From the NCBI RefSeq assembly GCF_026342355.1, contig NZ_JAPEMV010000001.1, positions 124,001 to 188,000 on the forward strand: 64,000 nt of DNA, written 5' to 3'. Made by a program: the position numbers and the translations under genes. Under the pieces are notes generated by a model that worked only from the letters and a program-made list of their open reading frames with translations, made no database searches and was not told the DNA's origin. The stretch is from Streptomyces sp. NBC_00249 (GTDB lineage: Bacteria > Actinomycetota > Actinomycetes > Streptomycetales > Streptomycetaceae). Shown here piece after piece: positions 52,861-61,931 of the stretch (the stretch's first letter is position 1; each line of letters starts with the position of its first letter).

Positions 52861-53805
52861 GTGCCCGTCCCGATCATCATCGACTGCGATCCGGGGCACG
52901 ACGACGCCCTCGCGATCATGCTGGCGGCCGGGGATCCCGCGGTCGACCTGCTGGCCGTGACCACCGTCGCGGGCAACCAGACGCTCGACAAGACCACCTT
53001 GAACGCGCGGCGCGTGTGCACGGTCGCCGGGATCACCGGTGTGCCCGTCGCGGCGGGTTGCGCCCGGCCCCTCGTCCAGGCGCTCGGAGTCGCGGACGAC
53101 GTGCACGGCGTGTCCGGCCTGGACGGGCCGCGGTTCCCCGAACCCACCGTGGACGTCGTCGCGGAGCACGCGGTGGACCTCATCCACCGGATCCTCAACG
53201 GGCACCCGGAGCCGGTCACCCTCGTCCCGACCGCGCCGCTGACCAACATCGCCCTGCTGCTGACCCGCTATCCCGAGGACGCCTCCCGGATCCGCGAGAT
53301 CGTCCTGATGGGCGGCTCGACGGAGCGGGGCAACCGGACTCCGGCGGCCGAGTTCAACATCCTCACCGACCCGGAGGCCGCGGACATCGTGTTCCGCAGC
53401 GGTGTGCCCGTGACGATGTGCGGGCTCAACGTCACCCACCAGGCGCTGGCCACGCCCGAGGTGGTGGCCCGCTTCGAGGGGCTCGGTACGCCGCTCGGGC
53501 GGGTGTGCGCCGAGCTGCTGACCTTCTTCGCGTCGACGTACCGCACGCTGTGGGGGTTCCCGCACCCGCCGCTGCACGACCCCGTCGCGGTGGCCCGCGT
53601 CATCGACCCCGGGCTCGTGCGCTGCGTGGACGCGAACGTGGTCGTGGAGCTGCGGGGCCGGTACACGCGCGGCGCCACCGTGGTGGACCTGCACGGCTAC
53701 GGGGACCGCCCGGTCAACGCCCGGGTGGCGGTGCGGCTGGAGACGGAGCTGTTCTGGGACCGGATGGTCGCCGCCGTCGAGACCCTCGGAGCCCGTACGG
53801 CGTAG
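52861..53805 (+). CDS. Inosine-uridine nucleoside hydrolase
   Basis: This 314-aa enzyme starts at GTG after AGGAGTGAC. It carries the calcium-binding signature IIDCDPGHDDALAIMLAA at the N-terminus and later NITVLVPTAPLTNIAL-type text (VPTAPLTNIALLL), MGGSTERGNRTPAAEFN and the C-terminal HDPVAVARVIDP histidine. It splits ribonucleosides into ribose and free base. The divergent NCS2 permease imports bases, so the two act together in salvage. The exact base preference is unknown. Confidence 0.94.
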   Translation: MPVPIIIDCDPGHDDALAIMLAAGDPAVDLLAVTTVAGNQTLDKTTLNARRVCTVAGITGVPVAAGCARPLVQALGVADDVHGVSGLDGPRFPEPTVDVVAEHAVDLIHRILNGHPEPVTLVPTAPLTNIALLLTRYPEDASRIREIVLMGGSTERGNRTPAAEFNILTDPEAADIVFRSGVPVTMCGLNVTHQALATPEVVARFEGLGTPLGRVCAELLTFFASTYRTLWGFPHPPLHDPVAVARVIDPGLVRCVDANVVVELRGRYTRGATVVDLHGYGDRPVNARVAVRLETELFWDRMVAAVETLGARTA

Positions 53806-53841
53806 GCGTCCGTACCGGGGGAAGCGGGTAGTGAGCCGCCC

Positions 53842-54642
53842 ATGAGACGTTTCGAGGGGTACGGCGTACTGATCACCGGAGCGGGCCGCGGCATCGGGGC
53901 GGAGACCGCCCGCCGGCTGGCCGGTGAGGGCGCGCGGGTGCTGGTCACCGACCTGGAGGAGGACAGGGCGCAGAAGGTGGCGGCCGGACTGCGGGAGGGC
54001 GGGGCCACCGCCGGGGCGCTGCGCTGCGACGTGGCCGAACGCGCCTCGGTCGAGGCGGCCGTCGCGCACGCGGTCCGGAGCTTCGGCACCCTCGACGTCC
54101 TCGTCAACAACGCCTACGCCTGCCATGCGGACGCGCCGCTCTTCGAGGACGAGAGCGACGAGGTGTGGCAGCGGGACCTCGACGTCACCCTGACGGGCGC
54201 CTACCGCTGTGCCCGCGCCGCCCTCCCGCACCTCGCGGCCGCCCCCGGCCGCCGGGGCTCGATCGTCGGCATCGGCTCCGTCAACGGTGAGCAGGACTTC
54301 GGCAACCACGCCTACAGCGCGGCCAAGGCGGGCCTGGCCGGGCTGACCCGCACCCTCGCGGGCCACGCGGCCCCGCGCGGTGTCCGCGTGAACCTCGTGG
54401 CCCCCGGCACGGTGCGCACGGACGCCTGGGCGGGCCACCCGGCCGGGCTGGAGGCCGCCGCCGCCCACTACCCGCTGGGCAGGGTCGGCCGGCCCGAGGA
54501 CATCGCGGCGGCGGTGGCCTTCCTCGCCTCCGCGGACGCCGCCTGGATCACGGGCGTGACCCTCCCCGTGGACGGGGGCATCCTCATCGGCAACATGGGC
54601 CTGCGCCGGGCCCTGCGCGGGGAGCGAGGCGCCGGGGGCTGA
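53842..54642 (+). CDS. Short-chain dehydrogenase/reductase
   Basis: This 266-aa classical SDR has TGAGRGIGAETARRL (cofactor site, residues about 11-25), an NNAYACHADAP segment, the catalytic Ser in IGSVNGEQ and Tyr-Lys in YSAAKAGLAG, and APGTVRTDAW in the substrate lobe. The DLEEDR segment after strand two suggests NAD preference. It follows the nucleoside hydrolase by 36 nt and could be co-transcribed. Confidence 0.92.
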   Translation: MRRFEGYGVLITGAGRGIGAETARRLAGEGARVLVTDLEEDRAQKVAAGLREGGATAGALRCDVAERASVEAAVAHAVRSFGTLDVLVNNAYACHADAPLFEDESDEVWQRDLDVTLTGAYRCARAALPHLAAAPGRRGSIVGIGSVNGEQDFGNHAYSAAKAGLAGLTRTLAGHAAPRGVRVNLVAPGTVRTDAWAGHPAGLEAAAAHYPLGRVGRPEDIAAAVAFLASADAAWITGVTLPVDGGILIGNMGLRRALRGERGAGG

Positions 54643-54653
54643 TCACCCGCGGC

Positions 54654-56099
54654 TCACGTGAGGGCATCGGTGTGGTGGACGAGGGCCCGTTCGCGCGCCG
54701 TCAGCGGCGGGCCGCCCAGCGGTGGGCGCCGGGTGCCCCGTACGGCTCCCAGCAGGACCCGGGGGCGGACCAGTGCGGTCAGCGGGGCCTGGAGGGAGGT
54801 GACGTCGGTGAGGTCCTTCACCATGCGCAGGTCGCCGCAGCTGGTCCGCACCAGGCGGTCCACGTAGGCGGCCAGGATCCGGTCCCGGCGGCTCGGGCTG
54901 CCGCCCTGGACCTCCGGGTAGAACACGTCCTGCCCCACGGCCAGGTCCCAGGCCGCGCCGACCGGCCGGGCGAGGGCCCGTTGGACGCGCCGTGCCAGAC
55001 GGGGGGCGTCCACGCCGTGGGCCCGTGCCTGGTCCCGCAGGACGGCCGCGGCCTGTGCGGCGACGGACATGCCGTGCCCGTACAGGGGGTTGAAGGCGGC
55101 CAGGGCGTCGCCGAGGACGACGAAGCGTTCCGGCCAGTCGCGAACCCGTTCGTAGTACCGGCGCGTGTTGCGCGTGCTGCGGCTGACCGCCACGTCGGTG
55201 AGGGGTTCGAGGCGGGAGATGATCGCGCCGACGACGGGGTGGCGCAGCCGGCGGGCGAACTCCTCGAAGTCCTCGGCCCGGTCGGTCGGTTCGCCCGCCC
55301 TGGTGCCCGTCTCCGTGACGATCCACCGGCCGTCCTCGATCGGGAGGATGCTGGCGCTCTGTCCGGGGCGCCCGCTGCGGGGGTCCGACTGCACGCTGAC
55401 GACGGGTGAGCCGTCGGCTCCTTCCGGGGCGCGGAAGACCCGGGTGGCGTACACCAGGCCGAGGTCCAGGGAGCGTTCGGGTGCGGGGCGCACCCCCAGT
55501 TCCGCCAGGTGGCGGGGGGCGCGGGAGCCGCGGCCGCTCGCGTCGACGACGAAGTCCGCCCGCAGGGCCTCCTCGTGGCCGTCCGCCCGGCGTACGCGTA
55601 CCCCGGTGACGCGGGAGGCGCTGCCGGTGAGGCCCTCGACCCGGGTGTGGGCGAGGACCCGCACCCCTCCGCCGGTCAGGACGAGGTCCCGTACGACGGA
55701 GTCGAGGAGGTCGCGGCTGCACCCGATCACGAAGTGGGTCGCGGGGTGCGGGGCGTCGTGCCAGCGCCTGAACCAGCCCTGGGAGCTGAGCGCGACCATG
55801 CCCGTGGGGACGGGGATGCGGTTCGCGCCGGCGGCCAGCCAGCGGTCGGTGACTCCGGGCAGCAGCGATTCGGCGGCGTGGACCCCGCCGCTCCAGAACA
55901 TGTGCGCGTGGCGGGCCTGGGGAAGTCCCTTGCGCGGAAGCGGCCCGTCCGGCAGCTCGTCGCTCTCGACGACGAGGACCTCGTCCACGACGCCGCGCAG
56001 GGCCGCGGCCGCCAGCATCCCGGCGAGGCCTCCGCCGATGACGACGGCCCGCCGGTGCGCCGCGCCGGCGGGGGCGAGGGTGGTGTCCGGGTCGGTCAT
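54654..56099 (-). CDS. FAD-dependent monooxygenase/halogenase-like oxidoreductase
   Basis: This 481-aa flavoprotein starts MTDPDTTLAP; the ATG has GGAGA eight bases upstream. The FAD site is VVIGGGLAGMLAAAAL, followed by LPQARHAHMFWSGG (the substrate-side QxHHL-like block), and a second FAD motif VVLGDALAAFNPLYGHGMSVA. The fold is that of phenol hydroxylases or tryptophan halogenases, but the halogenase WxWxIP motif is not seen. Its start lies 1 nt after the stop of the MAB_1171c-type gene, so the two are coupled. Confidence 0.88.
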   Translation of the reverse strand: MTDPDTTLAPAGAAHRRAVVIGGGLAGMLAAAALRGVVDEVLVVESDELPDGPLPRKGLPQARHAHMFWSGGVHAAESLLPGVTDRWLAAGANRIPVPTGMVALSSQGWFRRWHDAPHPATHFVIGCSRDLLDSVVRDLVLTGGGVRVLAHTRVEGLTGSASRVTGVRVRRADGHEEALRADFVVDASGRGSRAPRHLAELGVRPAPERSLDLGLVYATRVFRAPEGADGSPVVSVQSDPRSGRPGQSASILPIEDGRWIVTETGTRAGEPTDRAEDFEEFARRLRHPVVGAIISRLEPLTDVAVSRSTRNTRRYYERVRDWPERFVVLGDALAAFNPLYGHGMSVAAQAAAVLRDQARAHGVDAPRLARRVQRALARPVGAAWDLAVGQDVFYPEVQGGSPSRRDRILAAYVDRLVRTSCGDLRMVKDLTDVTSLQAPLTALVRPRVLLGAVRGTRRPPLGGPPLTARERALVHHTDALT

Positions 56100-56100
56100 G

Positions 56101-57309
56101 TCACTGTTCTCCACGCTGCCGTTGGCGGGTCGCGGAGTGTCGTCGGGCGGCCCCCGGCACGGATGCGGGGTCCGTCTCGCGCGGGGTGACCCCGTCGAGG
56201 AGGGTCATGACCCGGACCGCGTCGGAGAGGCGTACGAGTCCCTCGTCGCCCGCGGTCAGGGCCGCGACGCTGCTGCCGCCGGGCGCGGGCTCGGTGTGCA
56301 GGGACCGGAACGCGGCGATGACCAGGGCCGCGCGCGCCGCCGCCTGCGGGGTCAGGGCGCCGGGGCCGGTCGTGAGCTCGTGCTCGTCGGTCCCCGTGTC
56401 GCGCTCCAGGTAGGGCGTGAGGAGCCGCAGGCCGTCGAGGATGTCGCAGGTCCTGCGCAGGTGGCGCCTGCTCAGCGAGGACCAGCGGGGGATGCGCACC
56501 AGCTCGTACGGGCTGACCTCGCGCATGATCTGCCACAGCGGCCCGAGCCGCTTGTACTGCGACCTGCGCCGCCACCGCTCCGCCAGCCCCTGGCCGACGG
56601 CGGGGAGGGCGAGCCCGACGCACTGGAGCAGCGAGGACATCGCGGCCAGGGAGGGGGCCGCAGTGGTGCTGACGGCGTCCCAGTCGTGGCCGGCCCAGCG
56701 GGCGCCGACGGCGGAGAGCTTGCAGGCGACGTACCCGATGCTGAGGACGCCTCCGGCCACGATGAGCAGGAGCCCGGCGCGCAGCAGGCCGGAGACCTCG
56801 CGCGACCAGCGCCGGCACAGGGTCGCCAGGATGACGGTCGACACCGCGTGGGCCAGGACGTAGAGGACGACCATCTCCCGGATGTACGGGGTGGTGGCGT
56901 AGTAGGTGTCGAAATCCCGCAGGCGTTCGTCGGGGGCGTCCCCGAGGGCGAACAGCGTCAGGAGCGCGACGACGACGGCCCCGTAGACGCCGACGCACCA
57001 GCGGGTGGCCGCACGGCGGCGGGACTCCGGGCCCCCGCGCCAGACGAGCATCAGGTTGATGACCGCGGCGCTGCCGGCGGTGACGACGACGTAGACCAGC
57101 GGGGCGGAGAAGTTGGTGACACCGGTGAGCGCGTTGACCTGGGCGACGGTCGGGGGCGCCGCGAAGGAGAAGACGACGGCGCCCAGGGGGAGCACCACGG
57201 CCACCGAACGGACCAGCGGGTCGCGCCAGTGGCGGACGAGTCCGGGCACCCGCAGGGCGAAGGTGACGAGGAGGAGCAGGGCGGGGATGTAGTAGGCCAC
57301 GTCGCTCAT
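56101..57309 (-). CDS. MAB_1171c-type putative membrane transporter
   Basis: This 402-aa protein starts MSDVAYYIPALLLLVTFAL. About seven hydrophobic helices cover residues 5-250. The cytoplasmic C-terminal part starts at RRRSQYKRLGPLWQIMREVSP and LVRIPRWSSLSRRHLRRTCDILDGL, a block I associate with the MAB_1171c (DUF6545-like) family. Members sit beside HTH regulators and in some actinomycetes beside toxin-antitoxin-type genes. Substrate and role are unknown. An HTH gene lies 259 nt upstream on the same strand. Confidence 0.78.
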   Translation of the reverse strand: MSDVAYYIPALLLLVTFALRVPGLVRHWRDPLVRSVAVVLPLGAVVFSFAAPPTVAQVNALTGVTNFSAPLVYVVVTAGSAAVINLMLVWRGGPESRRRAATRWCVGVYGAVVVALLTLFALGDAPDERLRDFDTYYATTPYIREMVVLYVLAHAVSTVILATLCRRWSREVSGLLRAGLLLIVAGGVLSIGYVACKLSAVGARWAGHDWDAVSTTAAPSLAAMSSLLQCVGLALPAVGQGLAERWRRRSQYKRLGPLWQIMREVSPYELVRIPRWSSLSRRHLRRTCDILDGLRLLTPYLERDTGTDEHELTTGPGALTPQAAARAALVIAAFRSLHTEPAPGGSSVAALTAGDEGLVRLSDAVRVMTLLDGVTPRETDPASVPGAARRHSATRQRQRGEQ

Positions 57310-57568
57310 CGGCCGTTCCCCGTCGCTCCCGTGCGGTGCGGGCGCCGTGCACCCGCCGCGCGGAGCGTCCGTATCTCCCGTGTCTCCCGCTGTCTGACCA
57401 CAGATCTCCCCATATCCCTCACCCGTGACGGGGAAATCGGCACCGCCCGCGCGCGGCGGCGCGGCCGCGTGGCGCGCGCTGCGCCGCGGTCCGGCGGCAA
57501 GGCCGTCTCCCCCTTCGAAGCCTTCGAACGCCTTGGCCGGTCCCGTGGACCGGCCCGGAGGCACCGTC

Positions 57569-58246
57569 TCAGTACGGGTTCCCGGTCACGTCCGTCTCCC
57601 CCTCCGCCGCGCGCTCGTCCATGTAGCTGTCGAGCCACTGGAGCAGTCTCGTGCGCGCGTGGTCGGGCAGCAGCGCCGCGCGCAGGGCGATCCCGTCGAC
57701 GCCGTGCCGTGCGTAGAGGCTCGGCCCGGCCGCGCTGCCGGCTGCCGCGGATGCGGTGCGCTCGCTGTGGTCCCGGTACTCCTGGAGGAGTGCCTTCTCG
57801 ATGACGGCCAGTGCGTAGTGCAGGGCATCGGCGTCCTCGGACTGGAGGAACCCGGCGGGCCGCCGGAAGAACCGCTCCAGGCGCGAGCAGTGGTCCATCG
57901 TCGGCCGGCGGTCACCCCCCAGCAGGGCCTGTACCTGCTGCCGGGAGATGCCGCTCTGGCGGGCGATCTCCCCGTGCGAGTACTTGCGGCCGTTGTCCTT
58001 GAGGTACGTCGCGTGGAGGAGGTCCAGCCGCTGGCGGAAGCGCTCGTGGATGTCGGGTTCGCCGGCCGGCCGCCCCTGGAGGAGCGCCCGGACCACGTCG
58101 AGGGGCACCCCGGAGGCGTGGTGCAGGCGCGCGCTGTCCAGGACCTCGTCGCGGCCGCGGCCGAGTTTGGCTCCCAGGTCCACGATCCGGTCGGCGGCCG
58201 CGGCCAGTTGCGCGGTGGCCGCGGGTGATGCGGACGCTTCTGTCAC
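57569..58246 (-). CDS. Helix-turn-helix regulator linked to MAB_1171c module
   Basis: This 225-aa protein starts at GTG 58246, with GGGAG nine bases upstream. The HTH is YSHGEIARQSGISRQQVQALLGG (about 95-118), of XRE type, followed by RPTMDHCSRLERFF. The N-terminus is helical (AADRIVDLGAKLGRGRDEVL) and the C-terminus ends DVTGNPY. Twin palindromes upstream probably bind it. Confidence 0.8.
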   Translation of the reverse strand: MTEASASPAATAQLAAAADRIVDLGAKLGRGRDEVLDSARLHHASGVPLDVVRALLQGRPAGEPDIHERFRQRLDLLHATYLKDNGRKYSHGEIARQSGISRQQVQALLGGDRRPTMDHCSRLERFFRRPAGFLQSEDADALHYALAVIEKALLQEYRDHSERTASAAAGSAAGPSLYARHGVDGIALRAALLPDHARTRLLQWLDSYMDERAAEGETDVTGNPY

Positions 58247-58334
58247 CGGTCGGGCTCCCGGGGGCACGCTGGACGGATCGTCCCGGGACCACCGGGACGC
58301 GGGGCCGCACCGGAGGGCACCCGCACCCTGAGAC

Positions 58335-58392
58335 TGCCACATCCGTGGCAGAAGATCCAAGACTCTCCCGCAGTTCTGCCACAACCGTGGCA
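58335..58392. promoter_or_regulatory. Twin TGCCACAWCCGTGGCA palindromes
   Basis: The 16-nt palindromic sites TGCCACATCCGTGGCA (58335-58350) and TGCCACAACCGTGGCA (58377-58392) are 42 bp apart, four helix turns, so both face the same side. They lie upstream of the HTH gene in an otherwise empty stretch. Two dimers could cooperate or loop the DNA. Confidence 0.7.
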
Positions 58393-58430
58393 GAACCTTT
58401 CGCGGGGAGCCCGGAGCCGGGAGCCGGGGG

Positions 58431-58703
58431 CTACTGCGCGGCCACGCGGCAGGCGCTGACCGCCGTCCCGTTGGTCACGCCACCCTCGGTCAGGCCGGAC
58501 ACGCAGTGCTCGTGGTCGCCGGCCAGCCCGACGTAGCAGGCCATCCGGACGGTGTCCGGGGCCTCGCCGCCCCGTAGCTCCCGCTCTACCTGGTTGATGC
58601 AGGCCGTGACGTCCGCGTGGGCGGCGGGGGCCGTGAGGGCCGCGCCGCCCAGTGCGAGGGTCAGGCCGGTGAGGACACTTGCGATACGGGTCGACGTGCG
58701 CAT
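58431..58703 (-). CDS. Small secreted protein
   Basis: This 90-aa precursor starts MRTSTRIASVLTGL at 58703 with AGGTG six bases upstream. The signal peptide ends near AHADV (about residue 31). The mature 59 residues have four cysteines (TACINQVE, RMACYVGL, HEHCVSGL, VSACRVAAQ), likely two disulfides. No family is recognised; it is convergent in layout with nothing and follows the CAP-domain gene by 37 nt. Confidence 0.75.
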   Translation of the reverse strand: MRTSTRIASVLTGLTLALGGAALTAPAAHADVTACINQVERELRGGEAPDTVRMACYVGLAGDHEHCVSGLTEGGVTNGTAVSACRVAAQ

Positions 58704-58739
58704 GGCACACACCTGCTCTCCGGAATCGTTGGGGCGGCG

Positions 58740-59261
58740 CTACCGCGCCGAGACGGCGAACAGCTCGACGGCGTAGTCGCCGCTGGTGCCGATCCCGGTC
58801 TCCTTGTAGGTGCAGTTCAAGATCGCGGCACGGTGGCCGCGGTCGCTGGCCATCCAGCCGTCGACGTGGGCCTTGGAGTCGGCGTAGCCCGGTCCGGAGA
58901 CGTTCTCCGAGGAGGGGCCGTTGGGCGAGTAGCCGGCCCGCTCCATGCGGACCAGGTAGGTGGACCCGTCCGAGCCGGTGTGATCGGTGATCTGGTTGGC
59001 GGCCATGTCGTCGGCGTGGGCCTGGGCGGCCTGCGCGAGCCGCGGGTCCACCTTCAGGGGTTCACAACCGGCCTTGTCCCGTTCGGCGTTGACCAGGGTG
59101 AGGATCTCGCCCGGGGTGGACGCCTGCGGGGCGAGGACGACGGATGCCGCGGGCGCTGCCGCCAGGGCCGAACTCGCGGTGACCGCGCTGCCGAGCACGA
59201 GCAGCGGGGCCGTACAGACGACCACGCACACGCGGCGGGCGCGGGTGTTCTTGGTACGCAT
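58740..59261 (-). CDS. CAP-domain (SCP-like) secreted protein
   Basis: This 173-aa precursor starts MRTKNTRARRVC with a signal peptide to about residue 36. The CAP fold is shown by LTLVNAERDKAGCEPLKVDPRL, AQAHADDMAANQITDHTG, SSENVSGPGYADSKAHVDGWM and HRAAILNCTYKETGIG. CAP proteins are secreted and stable; their targets vary. The histidine in DHTG and SENV glutamate typical of CAP metal sites are present. Confidence 0.9.
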   Translation of the reverse strand: MRTKNTRARRVCVVVCTAPLLVLGSAVTASSALAAAPAASVVLAPQASTPGEILTLVNAERDKAGCEPLKVDPRLAQAAQAHADDMAANQITDHTGSDGSTYLVRMERAGYSPNGPSSENVSGPGYADSKAHVDGWMASDRGHRAAILNCTYKETGIGTSGDYAVELFAVSAR

Positions 59262-59519
59262 GGGAGTTCCCCTTCGTCAGGGGTGCTGGCCGGCCGCGCA
59301 CGGCACCCGGCGGCGGCCGCACGGGGTGGCCGCGGGAGGGCGCGCGGTCTGTGACGAGACGGACACCGCCGCGGGTGGTACGGGGACGGTACCTCCTCCT
59401 GGTGGTTCCACCCTACGACCGGGGGGACCCGGCCACGAGCCGACCGGCCGTCCGCCCTGGTGGGCGCCCTGCGGGCGGCGCGGGCCAGGCAAGGTCCGGA
59501 AGAGACGACCTCGCGCCCC

Positions 59520-60491
59520 TCAGGACCGTTCCAGCAGGGCGTCCCCGAGCTCGCTCGTGGCGTAGTGCACCTCGCGCCGGTAGCGGTGGCTGGTGACGAG
59601 GCCGGTGTCGCGCAGTACCGCAAGGTGCTGGGAGACCGCGCCGAGGCTGAGCCCGGTGCGGGCGGCCAGCTGCGTCGTGGTGGCGGGGGAGCTGGTGCAC
59701 GCGAGGAGCCGGGCCCGGCTGCGGCCGAGCAGCCGGGCCAGTCCTTCGCCGCGGGCGCCGCGCCGCTCCCACAGGGTGCCGACGGCCCGTGCGGGGTAGA
59801 CGACGGCCGGGGGCGTCGGTCCGGGGGCGGTCAGCAGGTGGCAGCGGACCGCGAAGGCGCTGGGGGCCAGGGTGAGTCCCCTGCCGTCCAGGTCGTGGAC
59901 CGCCGGGGGCAGGTCCGGGGAGAGCAGGCGGTCGCCCGTCCAGCTCAGCGCGGGATGGAGGCGGGCCAGCACCTCCTGGATGCCGTCCTCCGCGAGCTGC
60001 CGGGTGCGGTAGGCGATGTCCGCCTCCAGGACCGCCCGGATGCGCGGCCAGTAGGGCCGGACGGCCGCCTCCCACCAGGCGCTCAGGGCGTCGGCCAGGC
60101 GCGCGAGTTCGGCCGGTTCGGCCGGTTCGGCCGGTTCGGCCGGTGCCGCCGGTTCGGCCGGTGCCGCCGATTCGGCCGGTCCTGCTCCGGTGGCGAGCAG
60201 GATCGCGAGTTCCTCCTCGAACTCGGCCAGCGGGCAGCGCGGAGGGGGCGTCAGGAAGCCCGGCACGTCCGCCCGCAGGGGGTCCGCGGTGGTCAGGGCC
60301 AGCAGCGGGGCGGTCCTGCGGGCGAGGGCGCGGTCCTCGCGCAGGGCCCGTACCGAGGTGATCCACGGCAGGTGGACGGCGTAGCGCCCCGGATCCGAGA
60401 CGGCCGAGAAGCTGACCACGGTCTCCCACAGCGGCGATATCGCGAACCTGACGCCCGCGATGTCGTGCACGCCGAACCGCACCTCACCCAT
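59520..60491 (-). CDS. ArsR-type HTH regulator with N-terminal DUF5937-like domain
   Basis: This 323-aa protein starts MGEVRFGVHDIAGVRFAISP. The N-terminal 240 residues are the DUF5937-like part seen ahead of ArsR helices; the C-terminal winged helix reads SSPATTTQLAARTGLSLGAVSQHLAVLRDTGLV (about 255-300). A run of AEP/AAP triplets near 110-133 is encoded by a 9-bp tandem repeat. It diverges from an MFS exporter gene and probably represses it. Confidence 0.86.
   Translation of the reverse strand: MGEVRFGVHDIAGVRFAISPLWETVVSFSAVSDPGRYAVHLPWITSVRALREDRALARRTAPLLALTTADPLRADVPGFLTPPPRCPLAEFEEELAILLATGAGPAESAAPAEPAAPAEPAEPAEPAELARLADALSAWWEAAVRPYWPRIRAVLEADIAYRTRQLAEDGIQEVLARLHPALSWTGDRLLSPDLPPAVHDLDGRGLTLAPSAFAVRCHLLTAPGPTPPAVVYPARAVGTLWERRGARGEGLARLLGRSRARLLACTSSPATTTQLAARTGLSLGAVSQHLAVLRDTGLVTSHRYRREVHYATSELGDALLERS
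60106..60177. repeat. 9-bp tandem repeat inside the ArsR-type gene
   Basis: Eight units of a GGTTCGGCC-like 9-mer, two of them GGTGCCGCC, encode the Ala-Glu-Pro run. Change in unit number keeps the reading frame, so the linker length can vary. Confidence 0.7.
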
Positions 60492-60586
60492 GCCCCCGCC
60501 CCCTCCGGCCGCCCCGCCGACCGTCACGTTTTCGCCCAGACTAAAACATTGGCCGGGCCGGCCGGGGGCCGGTGATCTTCGCATCC

Positions 60587-61894
60587 ATGACGTACTCCCG
60601 CCCCGGCGCCGCACCCGTCCGTCCCCGGCGTGCCCGGCCTTCCGCCGGCTCCGGCTTCCGCCCTCTGTGGATCGCCGACGCCGTCAGCCAGTCCGGTTCC
60701 GCCGTGACCCTGCTCGCGCTCCCCCTCGTGGCGATCGGCACCCTCGACGCCACGCCGTTCGAGGCCGGTCTGCTCGTCATGTCCGAGTACCTGGCCTTCC
60801 TCCTCATCGGCCTGCCCGCCGGGGCCTGGGTGGACCGGCTGCCGCTGCGCCCCCTGATGGTCGCCGGGGACCTCGGCCGCGCCGTCCTGCTCCTGTCGAT
60901 CCCCGTCGCGGGCTGGCTGGGTGTCCTGACGCTCCCCCAGCTGTACGCCGTCGGCTTCGGGATGTCGGTGTGCACGGTCTTCTTCGACGTGGCCGCCCAG
61001 AGCGCGCTGCCCCAACTGGTCGACGGGGAGCGGCTGGTGCAGGCGAACGTCAGGCTGGAAGCCACCCGCAACATCACGCAGGTCGGCGGCCCGGGCCTGG
61101 CCGGGGCGCTGGTCGGGGCGCTGACCGCGCCCGTCGCGCTCGTCGCCGACGCCCTCAGCTACACCGTCTCGGCGCTGCTCGTGGCGCGCGTGCGCCCCCT
61201 GGCGAAGCAGTCCGGTGCGCGGCCGGTGACGACGCTGCGCGCCGACATCGCCGAGGGCCTGCGCTTCGTCTTCGGGCACCCGGCACTGCGGGCCCTCACC
61301 CTCGCCGCCGCCGTCTCCAACCTGTGCGGGACCGTAGGTGCCTCCATGCTGCTGGTGCTGCTCGCCGGGGACCTGGGGCTGTCGCCGCTGCTGTGCGGCG
61401 CGGTGTTCACCGCCGAGGCCGTGGGAGGGCTGATCGGCAGCCTCCTGACCCGCCGGATCGCGGCCGCGCTGGGCCAGGGACCGGCGATGTGCGCGTCGCT
61501 GGTCGTCAGCGCACTGCTGTGGCTGCTGGCACTCCCCTTCTACGCGGCGGACTGGCGGTTCGCCGTCGCCGTGGTCCTCCAGGGGCTGGGATGGACCGCC
61601 TTCATGACGTTCAAGATCAGCTCGGTCGCCTACCGGCAGCGGCTGTGCCCCGAACCGCTCATGGGCCGGATGACCGCGACGTTCCGCTTCGTGGTGTGGG
61701 GGTCCATGCCGGTCGGCGCGCTCGTCGGGGGGATGCTGGGGCAGCATCTCGGGGCCGGGCCGGCCCTGTGGGCAGGGGCCCTGGGCGAACTCCTCGCCGT
61801 GGTCCCGCTCCTCCTCTCGCCACTGCGCACGGCCCGTGAACTGCCGGACGGCGGGCAGGAGCCGCACGACGCCCCGCCGCCCGCACACCCCTGA
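60587..61894 (+). CDS. MFS transporter
   Basis: This 435-aa protein starts at ATG 60587 (MTYSRPGAAP). Twelve hydrophobic helices are visible; the loop 2-3 motif reads GLPAGAWVDRLPLRPLMVAGD, a variant of the MFS GxLaDRfGrk pattern, and FRFVVWGSMPVGALVGGMLGQ lies in helix 10-11. It resembles MFS_3 / enterobactin-exporter-like proteins, drug or siderophore exporters. The substrate is unknown. The divergent ArsR-type regulator is likely its repressor. Confidence 0.9.
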   Translation: MTYSRPGAAPVRPRRARPSAGSGFRPLWIADAVSQSGSAVTLLALPLVAIGTLDATPFEAGLLVMSEYLAFLLIGLPAGAWVDRLPLRPLMVAGDLGRAVLLLSIPVAGWLGVLTLPQLYAVGFGMSVCTVFFDVAAQSALPQLVDGERLVQANVRLEATRNITQVGGPGLAGALVGALTAPVALVADALSYTVSALLVARVRPLAKQSGARPVTTLRADIAEGLRFVFGHPALRALTLAAAVSNLCGTVGASMLLVLLAGDLGLSPLLCGAVFTAEAVGGLIGSLLTRRIAAALGQGPAMCASLVVSALLWLLALPFYAADWRFAVAVVLQGLGWTAFMTFKISSVAYRQRLCPEPLMGRMTATFRFVVWGSMPVGALVGGMLGQHLGAGPALWAGALGELLAVVPLLLSPLRTARELPDGGQEPHDAPPPAHP

Positions 61895-61931
61895 ACCCCT
61901 GCCTCCCCACACCCCCTTCAAGGAGAACCTC

